In this document: piece by piece, positions 10,899 to 23,693 of the stretch
Position numbering within the stretch: the stretch's first letter is position 1
How the letters are laid out: the number at the start of each line of letters is the position of its first letter
NCBI RefSeq assembly: GCF_007655135.1
Contig: NC_045127.1
Coordinates: 23,230,199-23,294,198 of the forward strand
DNA from: Punica granatum
Taxonomy: Eukaryota > Streptophyta > Magnoliopsida > Myrtales > Lythraceae
Length of the DNA stretch: 64,000 nucleotides
Reading direction: 5' to 3'
Position numbers and translations under genes: made by a program
The notes under the pieces: generated by a model
Database searches by the model: none
The model's input: only the letters and a program-made list of their open reading frames with translations
What the model was told of the DNA's origin: nothing

Positions 10899-12491
10899 TG
10901 TGAAGCTAATGAGCAATTAAGCAAAACAAAGCACCATTAAGGGCCTCATTAGCAAAAGTCGGCTGCCCTAATGGAGATGAGGATGAATGTCATCCATGCA
11001 TCTTGATGAGGAAGAGCCAAGAAGCATTAATGGAGATGGAGTTAATGGCTTGAGTGTTGTCTTCAACTTCCCAAGATATTTTGGGCTAGGTGAGGGCAAG
11101 AGAGGAAGAGGAAGAGGCCGAAAATTTTGGGGCAAGGGGCGGTTGCCCTTGGGCAGCCCGTGGAACCCATGGCCCATGAGGAGAAATCGGGAGAAAGCTT
11201 GGGTCTCGATTGGTCGCGCATTCGAAGTTCGTGGTTCGAATTGAACGTCGAATTGTCAATATGCTCGAGAAAACGGTTTTAACGAGCCTAAGATTGGCAT
11301 TTTCCATGGGGAAATGTCCCGGAAGCATACGAGGCTCGGAAGCCGTTTTTGCTCATTGCAGGTGACCAGAGCGAAGTTGTCCGCTTCTGACAGCATATCT
11401 TGTGTCTGTGTCTCACGTTGGTCATTTTGACATAAATTGTCAGACAACGTGAACAATTATCCCTTAAGCCGGTAATGCAAACGTGGAGCCGGAGGCCGAA
11501 ACTGGATTTCTCAGAATGCTTTTTGAGTTGCTTGGGCGCTCCGGAGATTACTGTAATCTCTGTTTGTTGAGATCAGACCTCCAAGGACTTGAAAAGTGTA
11601 TCTGAGACCTCTAAAGCACTGCTCGGGAGGTCTAGATGAGTCGTGTGATTTATTCCGACGATTCCATGTTGAGCCCTGAGAAGGCTAGCATGGTGTAGGA
11701 TAGACACCCGACGTCCAGTTTCCGTAAAAAGGACCTCCGGATATGCATTTCTATTGAAAATGGCCATTTCCATTCTTCGGAGGTTACTCGGGAAACTGAA
11801 AACGTTTTTGCTGTCTGTTCTGCCCAATTGTGAATGTCTGCTAGAGTTTTCTGGGCAATGTGGTATGAACTTCGTCCGCCGTAATTCCATCAGACCAGTC
11901 TCTGGCTATGCTCTTCCGCAAAGGGGTATGCTTGTTTTGCCGCTCGGAAGTCATTTGAAGTGTCTATGTGACTTCCCAGAGACAATCTGAAGCATTGTTC
12001 ATGCTCTGTGTGCTGGTGGGGCATGGTCGCGTCTGATATTTGGAATTAACTTTTCTCCAGGAAACCGGCATTTTTGGACTTCCACTGAAAAGTTGTATGT
12101 ATACAGAAAGTTGTTCTGTATAGAGCAGATGATTTGCAAAATGCCTTTGGGGACATTTTTCATCTGTTTGGCATTGAAGTGGTTTTTTGGAGTCCAATAT
12201 TGGCTATCTTCCGACGATCAAGCGAGCTATCGGAAAATAGTACCGTCCGTGTGATATACTGAAAATGTCGGTTTTGAACATTGTTGAGCTCTCCAGTCAC
12301 TTTGTTGCTGCTTGCTGACCCCTGGGGTCCTTCTGTCAGGTGTATGTGTCATTTGCCCAATTTCGCCGACTTGAGGGTGAGTAGTGATTTTCTGCTCTGT
12401 TGAGTCGTTTCTTTGTATTCTGCTCAAGTCATGTTTTGGATCATTGCTGATAATATAATTTGGAATGGTGAGCCAAAATGGGGTGCTGACA

Positions 12492-12505
12492 GCTTGCCCC
12501 TCTTT
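12492..12505 (-). promoter_or_regulatory. Polypurine tract of element A
   Basis: Minus-strand AAAGAGGGGCAAGC abuts the TGTCAGCACC start of the 3' LTR. It is identical to D's tract at 60553-60566. Confidence 0.88.
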
Positions 12506-14083
12506 GACTGCTTGCTCGAGTAGAGAATGCAGCCAAAGATTTCAGAAGCACCCCAGTTTGATAGCAATGATCAAGATGGAATTTCCTATATGGCCCTCTC
12601 CTTCTTGCTTTGGATATGTGGGATGTTGTACCTAATAAAATGGAGATATAGTGAGATGCGCACAATAGACGTGTAGAGTCCAGAACAGAGCTGAGATAGG
12701 CAAATAAAGTCGGGATTGACCCGACGGGGACTGACCCCAGTGTAGAAAGTAAAGTCGGGATTGACCCGAAGGGGATTGACCCCGGTGCAGAAGGGTAAAG
12801 TCGAGATTGACCCGAAGGGTTTGCAATATGCACGGGGCGCATACCGAATGAACTGCATGGTTCAAAGGCGCCTACCCAGTGGACTTGCGGGGTGCACGAG
12901 CGCTTGCTCGGCGGGTTTGTAAGGTGCACTGCGTTCCTGAGAAGGTGCACGCCAATTGAAAGTGCATTGCGGAAATAAAAGGTGCACTGTAAATGCAAAC
13001 GCTGAGGAGTCGTGTGAGGTGTGGAAGGAATCATTGTGCTTCCTCCAACACTGAGCTTGTTCGTGTTACAATCGATGCTGTGGTAGAATGCTTCATTGCT
13101 TGCCAACTGATATTGATGTCGCTGAATGCCTGGAGTGCTATCCTGAAGGTTTCTCCTCGGATTTTGACTGTAGTCTTTGGCATAAGGCAGACATGCATTC
13201 GTCAAAGAAAAACTCTTTTCGGGGTTCACATCCTGCTTCCCGCATCTAGAACCAAAGGAGCTAATAGTGGTTGTCAATCTTACTCTACAGCCATAATGAA
13301 GATGCGTAAAGAAGTCTGAATAATAATGCTTTGGGGATTTGAACGTAATGATCATTTAAAGGGGTGGTCGTCTCCCGCTAAATTGTGACTTGACAAGAAA
13401 GGCTTTTTTACAGAACGGGCATGACCCGTAGAATTTGCATTAAGGTAAACAGAGGGATTTTGGGATCCTCCAAATCAAGGATACGACGATTCGACTGCAT
13501 GTCGAAACGTGTCTTGTGCTGTGAGAGTCAAAGAGAGTTTGCTTGCACCGAAGACTGCCAAACCACTACTTGTTGTCGCTTCACACTGAGTGTAGCTGTC
13601 ATTTCATGGTCGAGTTGCCAAAGGCCCCTAACTTTTGCCTAGGTCGCAAGACGCGTGACGACCTAACGGGGTATTTTTTTCGACTTTTCTCTCATTTAGA
13701 GCTCACCTTTTGCTATGACCGTCCTGATTAGATCTGGTCATACCTCTCAGTTCCTCTAACTTTTGCCTAGGGCACCCTTTCGGGTTTTTACTCTAGCGAG
13801 GATTTCGTTTTGTACTCTCCTTTTGCCACGGCCCCCCTTTGCGGGATTTTAAACCGTGCCCCTCATTCCCTAATTTTTGCCTAGGCCGCCTCAAAGAGGT
13901 TTTCAACCTAACGGGAGATTCATTATTTTTCTCTCAGGAGAAGTTCAAAGAAAGGGAAAGAGCAGAAGAGGGGAGTACATTAGTAAGTAGAAATGAAAGT
14001 GCTGGGAATTGTACACGCGAAGGAAGCTAAAAATGTAATGTGCATTTGAGAAAAACATCCACAGTGGAATGAGAGAAACACCA
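12506..14083 (-). other. Element A 3' untranslated region
   Basis: Contains 48-bp type repeats with GTCGGGATTGACCCGA (about 12708-12825), one 58-bp repeat unit (about 12925-12990), a stretch conserved with B and D (about 12990-13620) and the hairpin array. A minus-strand frame of about 300 codons (12441-13355) crosses it and runs into the LTR. It is not treated as a gene because the frame is not kept in D or B. Confidence 0.7.
13626..13915 (-). ncRNA. 3' UTR hairpin array (element A copy)
   Basis: Five units of about 57 nt with the same stems as D 59104-59400. Examples are TAGGTCG...CGACCTA near 13640-13665, TATGACC...GGTCATA near 13713-13741 and CCACGG...CCGTGCC near 13826-13861. On the minus strand each unit ends in GGCAAAA. 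It lies about 170-460 nt after the integrase stop, so it would sit in the 3' UTR of genomic RNA. Confidence 0.6.
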
Positions 14084-17000
14084 TCACGGATAGTATTTCT
14101 TAAGTGTATCAGCGTTGACCGGAAGAGCGTTCTCGTTCCCGTCCATATTATTGAGAATGATTGCCCCCCCGTCAAAGACTTCTTTAACGATGAAGGGACC
14201 GTCGTATTTGTAAGCAAACTTGCCCCTGGAATCAGGGGCGATATGCAAAACTTTCCGCAGGACGAGGTCACCGGGGCTGAACTCGCGGGGACGAACTTTC
14301 TTATTAAAAACTTGGGCCATTCTTTGCTGATAGCACTGACCGTGGCAAAGTGCTGTTAGCCGCCTCTCATCAATGAGATTAAGCTGTTCGTAGCGTTGTT
14401 TCGCCCATTCTGCATCCTTGAGCTTGGACTCAGCAAGGACCCTCATAGAGGGAATCTCTACTTCGATTGGAAGAACTGCTTCCATGCCGTAGACCAAAGA
14501 ATACGGGGTTGCTCCGGTAGACGAGCGGATAGAAGTCCGATACGCCAAGAGTGCGAACGGGAGCATCTCGTGCCAGTCTTTGTAATTCACTGTCATTTTT
14601 TCAATGATTTTCTTTATGTTCTTGTTTGCTGCCTCTACCCCGCCGTTCATTTGTGGACGATACGGAGAGGAGTTGCGGTGTAGGATCTTGAACTGTGCAC
14701 AGAGCTCGTCAATGAGCTTATTATTCAAATTCTTGGCGTTGTCTGTGACAAGGGTCGCAGGGACCCCGTAACGTGCGATAATGTCGCGTTTGAGGAAGCG
14801 TGCCACGGTCTTTGCAGTGACTGATGCAAGGGTGATAGCTTCGATCCATTTGGTGAAGTAATCGATAGCTACCAGTATGAACAAGTGCCCATTGGATGCT
14901 TTGGGGTTGATAGGACCAATCACGTCCATGCCCCACATTGAAAAGGGCCACGGAGCAGTCATTGGATGCAGCTCGTTGGGTGGTGCTCTGATCTGATTCG
15001 CGTATACTTGACACAAGTGACAATGCCTGACATGTTTGACGCAGTCAGTCTCCATGGTGGACCAGAAATACCCGAGTCGCATGAGCTTCTTTGCTAGCAT
15101 GAGCCCGTTCATGTGAGGTCCGCAATTTCCCTCGTGCACTTCTTCCATGAGGCGTTGTGCCTCATTCTCATCAACACACCGAAGCAGTGTAGCATCGAAT
15201 GAACAGCGGTAGAGGGTCTCACCACTCAGGAAGAAATTTGCTGCAATGCGCCGAAGAGTCCTCCGGTCATGTCGATCGGTGAACGCCGGGAATTGACCTG
15301 TTTGCAACAAGTGTTTGATGTCGACAGCGTCGATTACATCCAATGGGCAGGACCCTGAGCAATCTCGAACTCGAGGGGCTCGATGAGATTTTCTTTTGTG
15401 ATGCTAACCATAGAAGCGAGCGTTGGGAGTGCATCGGCGAACTGGTTCTTCATGCGTGGTGTGTACGTAAATGAAATGTCCTCGAAGTTCTCTGTCAAGT
15501 CTTCGAGGTACTCATGATATGGCACCAGTTTCGGATCTTTCGTCTTCCACTGTTTGAGTGTCTGAAAGATTGTGAGCATAGAATCTCCAAACACTTCAAG
15601 CTCCTTGACTTTGAGGTCGATCGCTGCCTGCAAGCCGAGGATACATGCCTCATATTCGGCTATGTTGTTGGTGCAGGGGAAATCAATCTTCACTGCAACA
15701 GGGAAATGACGCCCTTCAGGGGATATCAGCACTACGCCAATACCTGACCCGGTGGAATTGACTGCACCATCGAAGTACATCTTCCATCTAGTAATTTCCT
15801 CCTCACCACTCATTTGGAGGATTCCTTCGTCTGGAAAGTCAGAGTTGATTGGTGTGTCATCGACAATTGGGAACTCTGCTAGATGATCTACTATCGCTTG
15901 GCCCTTCACTGATGTGCGCGACACATATTCGATGTCGTACTCCGTCAGTTGGCAACGCCATTTTGCTATGTTCCTCATGGAGGACGGACTGCTAAGTAGA
16001 TACTTCAAAGGATCTGTCTTCGACAGCAGGCGAACAGTATGGTAGAGAGTGTATTGCCGGAGCCTGCATGACCTACACAAGTGCGCAACACATTTTCTCT
16101 ATCTCAGGGTAGTTGGACTCCCCTTCAGTGAACTTTTTGCTTAAATAATAAATTGCTCGCTCTGCGTGAGAGGAATCGTCCTTTTGCCCTAACATGCATC
16201 CGATGGATTGTCGGCGTACCGTCAGGTACAAAATGAGAGGACGATCTGGTGAAGGTGGAACTAACACCGGCGGTTGAATTAGATATGCCTTGATGGTATC
16301 AAAAGCTTTTTGACACTCGTCATCCCATTTGACCGCTGCATTTTTGCGAAGCAAACGGAAGAGTGGTTGGCACTTATCTGTCAAATTTGCAATGAAACGC
16401 GCGATGTAATTCAGCCGTCCTAAGAAGCTCCTTACTTCGCGCACTGTCGATGGAGGGGGCAATTCCATGATCGCTTTAACCTTGTCGGGGTCGACCTTGA
16501 TGCCTTCCTCACTAACTATAAACCCTAACAATTTCCCTGACTTGACGCCAAATGTACATTTCGCTGGATTAAGTCGGAGTTTATACTTCCTGAGACGGTC
16601 AAACAGTCGCTTGAGGTTAACCAAATGATCTTCTCCTTCTTTGGACTTCACGATCATGTCGTCGATATAGACCTCGATCTCTTTATGCATCATGTCATGA
16701 AAGAGAGTGACCATTGCCCGTTGATAGGTTGCCCCAACATTTTTGAGACCGAAAGGCATGACCTTGTAGCAAAATGTACCCCACATCGTGATGAATGTGG
16801 TTTTAACTTTATCCTCCTCGGCCATCTGAATCTGATTGTATCCAGAGAAAACGTCCATGAAGGAGAATTGTGTGTGGCGTGCTGTATTGTCCACCAAGAC
16901 ATCGATGTGAGGCAGCGGGAAGTTATCCTTTGGGCTAGCCCTGTTGAGGTCTCGGTAGTCGATGCAGACTCTGACTTTTCCATTCTTCTTCTCCACTGGA

Positions 17001-17501
17001 ACAATGTTCGCTACCCATTCAGAGTAATTGCATACCTCCAAGAATCCCGCGTCTACCTGCTTGATGACCTCTTCCTTAATGCGTAAGAGAAGGTCAGCTC
17101 GTTGATGTCGCAAGTGTTGGCGCTTGGGTGGGAATCTTTCAGTGTCGAATGGAAGGAAATGCTTTACAATTGAGGGGTCTAGGCCTGGCATATCAGCGTA
17201 GGACCAAGCAAAGACCTCCTGATACTCTGTTAAGAAGTCGATCATTCGGGCCCTCTGTACAGGGTCGAGTCCAGTCCCGATTCTAAGGGTGCGTGGTTCT
17301 TCTGCATTGCCTATGTTGATGTCTTCGATTGGCTCGACGGAAGTGAGTTGGTGGTTTTCGAGACGATGCAAACTCTCTTCTATCTCGGGCACGCGACCGT
17401 CCTCGTCAAGTCCTTCCCCAAAGTATATGGGTAGGGATTTTCCGAGGTGTGTTTCGAGTGAATCCGAATCGTTATATCCGTGATTTGGATTCGATTGGAG
17501 C
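14084..17501 (-). pseudogene. pol: Element A pol: RT, RNase H, aRNase H, integrase (three breaks)
   Basis: The first exonic base after the predicted splice is 17501; an ATG also lies at 17507-17509. Domains in order: RT (YRDLNR, FSGYNQIQM, MPFGLKN, active site YIDD intact), first RNase H with the usual catalytic Asp replaced (YLTVRRQSIGCML), archaeal-type RNase H (YFDGAVNS, NNIAEYEA, GDSML), integrase (zinc finger EVHEGNCGPH ... HCHLC; core MDVIGP, TDNAKN, NGGVEAANKN) and a C-terminal tail ending LKKYYP. Breaks: TGG-to-TAG at 16073-16075 followed by a 2-nt deletion just downstream, and near 15340 a 1-nt deletion plus loss of 21 nt relative to D. Integrase itself reads through. Not translatable as a whole. 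Confidence 0.9.
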
Positions 17502-17692
17502 CTGGACATGAAAGTGAATTGTTTTAGAAATTAAAGGTGCTAGAAGTAAGTGCAAGAGAGAGACTTTAGACATAGGAAATCAAAAAGCACGCAGGGATTC
17601 TATTAACAAGCCATAACAAAAACTCCTCTTCTGTCATGTGGCTTATGGCGTTGCCGACATGCAGGTAGCATTATATATAAAGACTGTCTTAC
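17502..17692 (-). other. Predicted intron between protease and RT (element A)
   Basis: The donor GTAAGA overlaps the TAA stop (17689-17691). The acceptor TTTCATGTCCAG ends at 17502. Removing 191 nt joins the GT of the last valine codon to the G at 17501 and continues in frame into LQSNPN of pol. Same position and length as in D, and nearly the same in B. Known Ogre elements also have an intron in this place. Confidence 0.7.
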
Positions 17693-20600
17693 ACATCAGC
17701 AACTATGGCCGAGTAGAGCGGAACTGAAGTCCAGTTGGTAAGCTCCTCATCCTCCCGTACAGGGCGGATATGAACCCTAGAAGATGTCTCCTCAGTGACG
17801 GCATATATGGCTGGTAAAGCCAAAAACGCTTCAACTGCATCCGAAGAGAAGTCATATGTTTCAGTGATTGGGCTCTCGGAGGTGCCTCCCATGATTTGCG
17901 GTGGTGCTGCAAAAAACTATGAGAGCGGTGGAACCGGAATGCCCCTACAGAGCTTTCCGTAATATGCAGCAAGGCGGTGTAGATGTTTTCCACGACGAGC
18001 TTGCATGATCTCATGGCAGGAGGGGCGAAAACCGAGTCCCCTCCTATTGCGGTATTCCTCCATTTCAATCGGTCGGAGGATTCCCTGTGCACGTGCCCCG
18101 AGTCCAGTTCCAGGGACATAATTGTTCTTCAAGAGAACCTTTCCAATCATGCGATCAGTTCGTGATGGACTGACCTCTCCGTAGTCTCGAATTACGGAGA
18201 TCGTGTCGAAAGAATGAAAGGGAAGATTCTGGTCTTCGCCAATGCTGATATAAGGGATGGCCGTTTCTTTATAGACTGCATAATCTTCCTCGCCGTTGAC
18301 AGTGATGAGTTTGCCTTTGACAAAGAATTTCAACTTCTGGTGCAATGATGAAGGAACGGCGCCGGTGGCGTGAATCCATGGCCTCCCGAGTAGGAGACTG
18401 AAAGCATTGGGTATTTCAAGGATCTGGAAGGTAACAGAGAATGAGCAAGGACCCACATCAATTAGGAGATCAATTTCTCCGTTCACTACTCTCTTAGAGC
18501 CGTCAAAGGCTCGGATGGTGGTCTTGCTTGCACGAATGCGACTCATGTCCGCGTTCATCTGTTTCAGCGTGGAGACGGGGCAAACGTTAAGAGCAGAGCC
18601 GTTGTCGATCATGACTCGACCAACGACGTGGTTGTTGCACTTGCAAACTATGTGCAATGCCCGCAAGTGTCCTTGTCCTTCCGAGGGAATTTCGTCTTCC
18701 GAAAAGGAAATTTGATTCGAGAAAATAGAGTTCACAGTCTCCTCGATTCTATCCGGTGCAGTATCTTTCGGGACTTGTGCCGCAGTGAGAACTTTCAGCA
18801 AAGCGTTCCGATGAGGTTCGGAGTTCAAAAGCAATGCGAGCAGCGATATATGAGCTGGTGACTCGCCCATTTGCTCGACCACTTTGTATTCGCTTGCTTT
18901 GATCACCTTCATGAAAGCTTCGGCTTCTTGATCGGTGACCTTCTTTGTAGGGAGTGACACGACTTTTGGAACGGTTGAGAACTCAGTAGCGGGAGCCTTT
19001 CCTTTGTCAACAGGCTCTGGACCCTGATAAACCCGTCCTGAATGCGTGATTCCCATCGCGCTCATTTCTAGTTCTGCACTGGCAACCTCGCTCTCATATG
19101 TCCAGGGAACTCGGCTATCGTGATAAGGCTCATTTGCAGGAACCTCGACAACGAATGGGATGGGAGCGAATGCAACTTCTACTGGAGCATAGTTAATGAC
19201 AAATGGAATTGAGGCCTTTTGCGAGTCCTCTTCCTCATCAATAGCAGCGATGCTAATCATGTTGACAGAAGGTCCTGAACCTGATCCATGATCAGGAAGA
19301 GGATTTGCACGGACATTCGGCGGCTTCACCTCATTAAAGGAGATTTGTCTTGTATCAATCATCTCCTGGATTTTATCCCGGAGTCTCCAACAAGTATCCA
19401 GAGTGTGACCAGGAGCACCCTGATGAAATTCACAGTGAAAATTTTGGTTCTGCATGGAAGGATCGAAATGGGGACCGAGTGCTTCTGTTTTGATCTTGTT
19501 GCCTGCAAGAAGCTGCCTGAATATGTGAGAGGGGGGAGCTGGTAAAGTGGTGTATTGCTTGCGTGGACGCGGTTGAGCAGCACTGCTTTGTTGAGTTCTA
19601 GGAGCTGGAGCACGTTGAGCCGGCTGAGGAGATCTCGAAGCCGGGGGTCTAGCTTGTTGAACTTGAACAGGAGCGTACTGTTGCGGAGGTTGCGACTGGA
19701 TAACAGTTGGCGAGGTTGAGAAATAAGCTTGCGGCGTTTGATAGGGTTGCACATAATGCACGGGATGCGCATATGCCTGAGAAGTCGGTAATGCAGGGGT
19801 GTAGTCCACCGAAATCAGCTGTGAAGCCCGATGTCCAGAATTGACGATGCCAATAGTTGCGTCTTTGCCTCTCTTGAATGTTCCAGCGGTTTGTTTCTTC
19901 GGTGTCTCTCCGTCCTTCTTCCTTGACGGGGCTTCAATTCTTCCTAGCTTAACACCCATATCCAACTTCTTTCCTGCCTCAATCAGGTCTGAGAAAGAGG
20001 AGGTATGAGCCAGGAGATGTGAGTAATATGCGCCTCTGAGCGTAGAGTGAAACAGTTGAACTTGCTGTTGCTCAGTGATTGGAGGAATGTGCTTTGCCGC
20101 TTTTCCCCTCCATTCCGTAGCGTATGCTTTGAAAGTTTGACTTTCTCTCATCTCTGTCATGCTAAGATCAAGAAGAGTAGGAGGTGTCTCTGCACAGAAT
20201 CGGTACTGGTCGAGGAATTTCTGAGAAAGATCTGTCCATGTAGGGATATCGCCGGCTTTCAGAGTCATGAACCAATCTAACGCCGATCCTGTAAGACTGT
20301 CTTGGAAATTCTGAATGACAAATTCCTCGTAATCCCAATACGAAAGTATTTTGCTATGATAGTGACGGAGATGATGCCGAGGGTCTTTGGTCCCGTCGTA
20401 CCTCTTAAAATCTGGAATCTTGATCTTAGGGGGCAACAGCATGCCCGGAAAGAGATTCCAGTCACTGTCACCGAAGTCAGGACGAGATGTGCCTGCTTGG
20501 AGGGTTCGAATGGTTTCCTCCATTCTCTTCATTCTTTTCTCCTGTTCATTTTCAAGAGGAATGTTTGTCGGTAGAACTGCAGGAGCGGCATGAGTAGGTG

Positions 20601-21288
20601 TGCCTGGTTCAGTGGGAGGAATATTTAGGGGTGGTGGAGTTTGGTAGGAAAAGCTCATTTGGGTTTGTGGAGCTTGGAGGGAAAAAGGTTCCGCAGTGGG
20701 AGCAGGGATTTGTGTGATCGTGACTGGAGGAACCGTCAGTGGTGGAATGGTGTAAATTGGAGGTTGAGTAGGTATGGTGAGCGGCGGCAAAGTGAGCATT
20801 GCGAGATCTGTTGATAGGAACGCCGCGGGTGGAAACGGTACCGATGTAGGAGCCGGTGGTGGTGGCATAGGATCACTGACTAGGCTGACTGTCGGCACAT
20901 ATGTCATTGCTGAAAAAGACATATCTTCGCTATCCGTCACATAAATAGGCGGGTCGATCGGATTCAAGTGCACGGTTGTCCTGCGTTCAAGAGGTGGAGT
21001 ATGGCTCGAGGAAGCTCGGTTTTGATCCCAAAGCATAGCCATGAGCTCTGTCATATTGGTATTCATGTTGGCAGCCAACTGATTAACCATCCCTTCGAGT
21101 GCGACGAAACGCACGGGATCGACAACATTGGATGGCGCCTGTGCAGGAGAAGGGAGGTGCATTGGAAGAACACCAGAGTACGCTATAGATGCTGGAGATG
21201 ACATCACGTGCGTGTCTTGCGGAAGGGAGTGTGCCGGCATTGGTGGCGCGTCTTGCTCCGAGATAACGGGTTGTTGCTCTTCGGCCAT
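17689..21288 (-). pseudogene. gag-pro: Element A gag-protease (one premature stop)
   Basis: I chose the ATG at 21286-21288 (MAEEQQ); the frame is open upstream but only from GTG. The N-terminal 270 residues are Pro-rich. The retrotransposon gag core follows (KRYDGTKDPRHHLRHY, FQDSLTGSALDWFMTLK, FLDQYRF). Then come a Pro/Gln-rich linker, a zinc-knuckle-like CEFHQGAPGHTLDTCW, and the aspartic protease with DNGSALNV in place of DTG and a LLGRPWIH segment. A G-patch-like glycine-rich part is last (GTGLGARAQGI, GLGFRPSCHE). A CAG-to-TAG change at 17917-17919 stops translation before the last ~75 codons, which lie at 17689-17916. Structural proteins and maturation protease of the particle. Confidence 0.88.
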
Positions 21289-21596
21289 TCTTCCGCGTGC
21301 ACGAGTAGGATATCGATGCGACACCAGTTGTTAGTACCTACATGTATGTGTAAGTATATGAGTGTAATTGTTGTGTGTTGACCATCTTCAAGATGTAAAT
21401 GACAATGTATGAATGCATGAGATGTATGAGTTTAAAAACACTAATGCCATTACATCAGTTTGATTCACGTTTCATAATTTACAAAGGCAGTTTGTTTGAA
21501 AAGGAAACATAAACATTAAACCAACAAATATTATAACCCGTAGCTGAGTGAGCGCTACGTGGGTCCTATACAGGCAAAAATGCTCATCAACTGAGC
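21289..21596 (-). other. Spacer between ORF1 and gag (element A)
   Basis: About 300 bp, AT-rich and non-coding. It contains a candidate splice acceptor just before the GTACTAACAACTGG sequence (plus-strand near 21330-21345), conserved in D at 51539-51540. Confidence 0.5.
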
Positions 21597-23093
21597 TTAA
21601 GGATGAGAGATCCTGTGCGCTCTTGCTCGCGCTCGGTCCAGCATAGTGCTCAAACGTGCTATCTCCCTGTCTTGGCTCGCTACGCGTGCACGAGTTTGAG
21701 CCAACTCGCTCTGAAGCTCTCTGTGATCAGTGAGTTCTGTACGAATGTCCACAAGTTCGCAGCGAAGTCGATCTCGCTCTGCTCTAATGACTTGCAGCTC
21801 TGTGTGCATGGTTCCTTGGATTGAGCTTTCTGCGTCTGGAATGTCTGCCTGCGGTGTCTACAGCATCTGCGGCATGCGTAGCCGACGAACAGGTGCGAAT
21901 CCATACGGATTGAACTGCATCACATACGCTGCTGTAGCTGAGAAAGCTCGCTCCTCATCAGTGGGATGCTCCGGGAAGTACAGTTCCTGAACGATGCGCG
22001 TGCTCCATAAGCGTCGGACCTCTCTAACCCATAGAATCCTATCCGGGAGTGAAATTGTGGTGTTTGCCCACCTGAAGCAGTGTGAAGTGCGATCTGCCTC
22101 TATAGGAATATCTTGTAGTCCACCGAGTTGTCTGATGACTCGGGCTGGAAAGATAAGTGTGCTCCCTAAATGACTGATTAAGGGAAGTCCTATAACAGAA
22201 GGACATCCAAGGATCATGGGACCGCCAGGATTCCAACGTGTAGTCCATAAAAACTGTGCTGGGGTGAGCTCTTCCATAAACCGCGTCCAGTCGGTGTAGT
22301 TACGGTCGGAGGGTCGAAACACATGAAGTAGACGAGCGATGAGTGAGCGTTCGTCGGTGATACATGGAAAAGGATGGGATAAGCCGAACGGCCTGATGTG
22401 TGCTAGAAGCCAAATCTGAAGCAGATGTGAGGATCCTCTCATCCTGCCCCGTCGATTCTCTCGTACATAGTCAAGAGACCGAATGGTCTCAGCCAAAACG
22501 GCTTCCACATAACTATGGCCTCCTACCACTTGGAGGATGACCTGAGCAAGTGCCCCGTCTGTGAGGCTCGACGAGTACGGGAATAGCATAGTCCCGAAGA
22601 TGAGCAAAAGAAACCCGTGACAAGCGTCACGTTGATAGGACTCTCCCGTGGCATTCAGAGCACGGGCCTGTATGAAATCTATGAGCCATGTAGTCCTAAT
22701 GCTGTGCTCCCCTCCATACTGAAGCTCGCAACGAATTTCTTCATTGCGGAGACCTAAAAGGATGGCTAGTCTGCTCTGTATCGTGGCAAACTAGTTAGGC
22801 ACCACGATTTCATGAATCGGTGTAGACCGCTGAAGGAGTGCCGCGTATTCCTCTACTGTAGGGGCTAATTCTGTCCCATGAAAGCTGAAAACGGCTCGCT
22901 GAGTGTCCCAAAAACTAATGGTAGTCCTGAGTAGGGTCCAATCGATGGGAGAATCAGCGAGTAATGGTAGGTCTCCTATGATGAGTCGGAGGAATGCACG
23001 GTCCACTGGGCGGAATGTGTTCCAAAGGCGAGTAATGTCCGTAGATGGTGTGATGATGATATCAAGCCTAGGACAGGGACGCGAGCGATCCAT
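21597..23093 (-). pseudogene. Element A ORF1 (mobile-domain-like protein), interrupted
   Basis: Starts at the ATG at 23091-23093 (MDRSRPCPRLD) and ends at a stop at 21597. Same protein as the intact D ORF1 at 49785-51281 (498 aa). Two nonsense changes cut it: the codon after VVPN is TAG near 22791-22793, where D has a Gln codon, and CAG-to-TAG at 21858-21860. The frame between them is otherwise open, so decay is light. The motif FHGTELAPTVEEYAALL resembles plant mobile-domain/DUF7745-like proteins. The C-terminus is a charged coiled coil. Function unknown; the position matches the extra ORF1 of Ogre elements. Confidence 0.85.
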
Positions 23094-23675
23094 TCTTACC
23101 TAAATGGAAAAGATGTTGGTTTAAACTGATGCAATGTCCTAGTTTGTTTTGAAAATATGCATGCAGTGCAGGGAAAATAAACTATAACACGAGTTCTTTA
23201 CATTATACAACACTCATTCAGTAAAAACAACAAAAGGCTCGCCTAAAAAGAAAAACTACGAGCCGACTCAAAGACTCAACTTTTGGGTCGGTTGGCGGCG
23301 TGAAGGTTATTTTTGGTCCAGCATGACGGTCCCTGTTTATGCATGGTTTCAGTGTTCTACTGGGAAAACCACTAACTAGGGATGGGGGCTCCCGATTCAA
23401 GGGTGTCAATTCCTTGAAATCGAGCTAGGATCTTTGGGGGCCGGTTTGGTGGCAGAGCCGACTCGATCCGTTCCCTTACTCGGAACCTCTGACTAACCTA
23501 GCTTCCTAAATCGGCGCCCGTGGGATTTTAGTCAAGGTACCTAAATCCACTAGAATGATGCAATGCAAGTGCAGAAAAGTAAATGTGCGTAAAATAGATA
23601 AGCGTGAAAGTTGCAGAAAGCGGTAAATGAACATGCAAGCAAGCAAACGAATCGAGCCTGAACCCACTAAGTGTG
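23094..23675 (-). other. Leader of element A between PBS and ORF1
   Basis: About 580 bp without a convincing ORF. A splice-donor-like GTAAG lies directly upstream of the ORF1 ATG (23095-23099 on the minus strand). Aligns with D 49193-49784. Confidence 0.6.
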
Positions 23676-23693
23676 TCCCCAGCGGAGTCGCCA
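23676..23693 (-). promoter_or_regulatory. Primer-binding site, tRNA-Arg type (element A)
   Basis: Minus strand TGGCGACTCCGCTGGGGA, three bases inside the LTR end. It matches the complement of the 3' end of plant tRNA-Arg (…TCCCCAGTGGAGTCG plus CCA) with one mismatch; D's site is exact. Confidence 0.85.

Larger units (their letters stand above)
7417..12491 (-). mobile_element. Element A 3' LTR (5075 bp)
   Basis: Bounded by TGTCGGACCC at the left and GGTGCTGACA at the right on the plus strand. On the element strand it runs from TGTCAGCACC to GGTCCGACA. It retains 308 bp (8014-8321) that A's 5' LTR has lost. Contents in plus coordinates: branched stem-loop 8689-8800, 14-bp inverted repeat 9690-9783, GC-rich minisatellite 10222-10560, TATA-like box near 10891. 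The ORFs in it are repeats or chance frames. Confidence 0.92.

Noticed and set aside
12441..13355. 304-codon minus-strand open frame in A's 3' region
   Set aside because: It runs into the LTR, crosses repeats, and the frame is broken in D (59665-60617) and B. Nucleotide conservation there is explained by shared element sequence rather than coding.
16625..17086. Plus-strand 153-codon ORF opposite RT (also 55791-56252 on the minus strand)
   Set aside because: Antisense shadow of the conserved RT reading frame.
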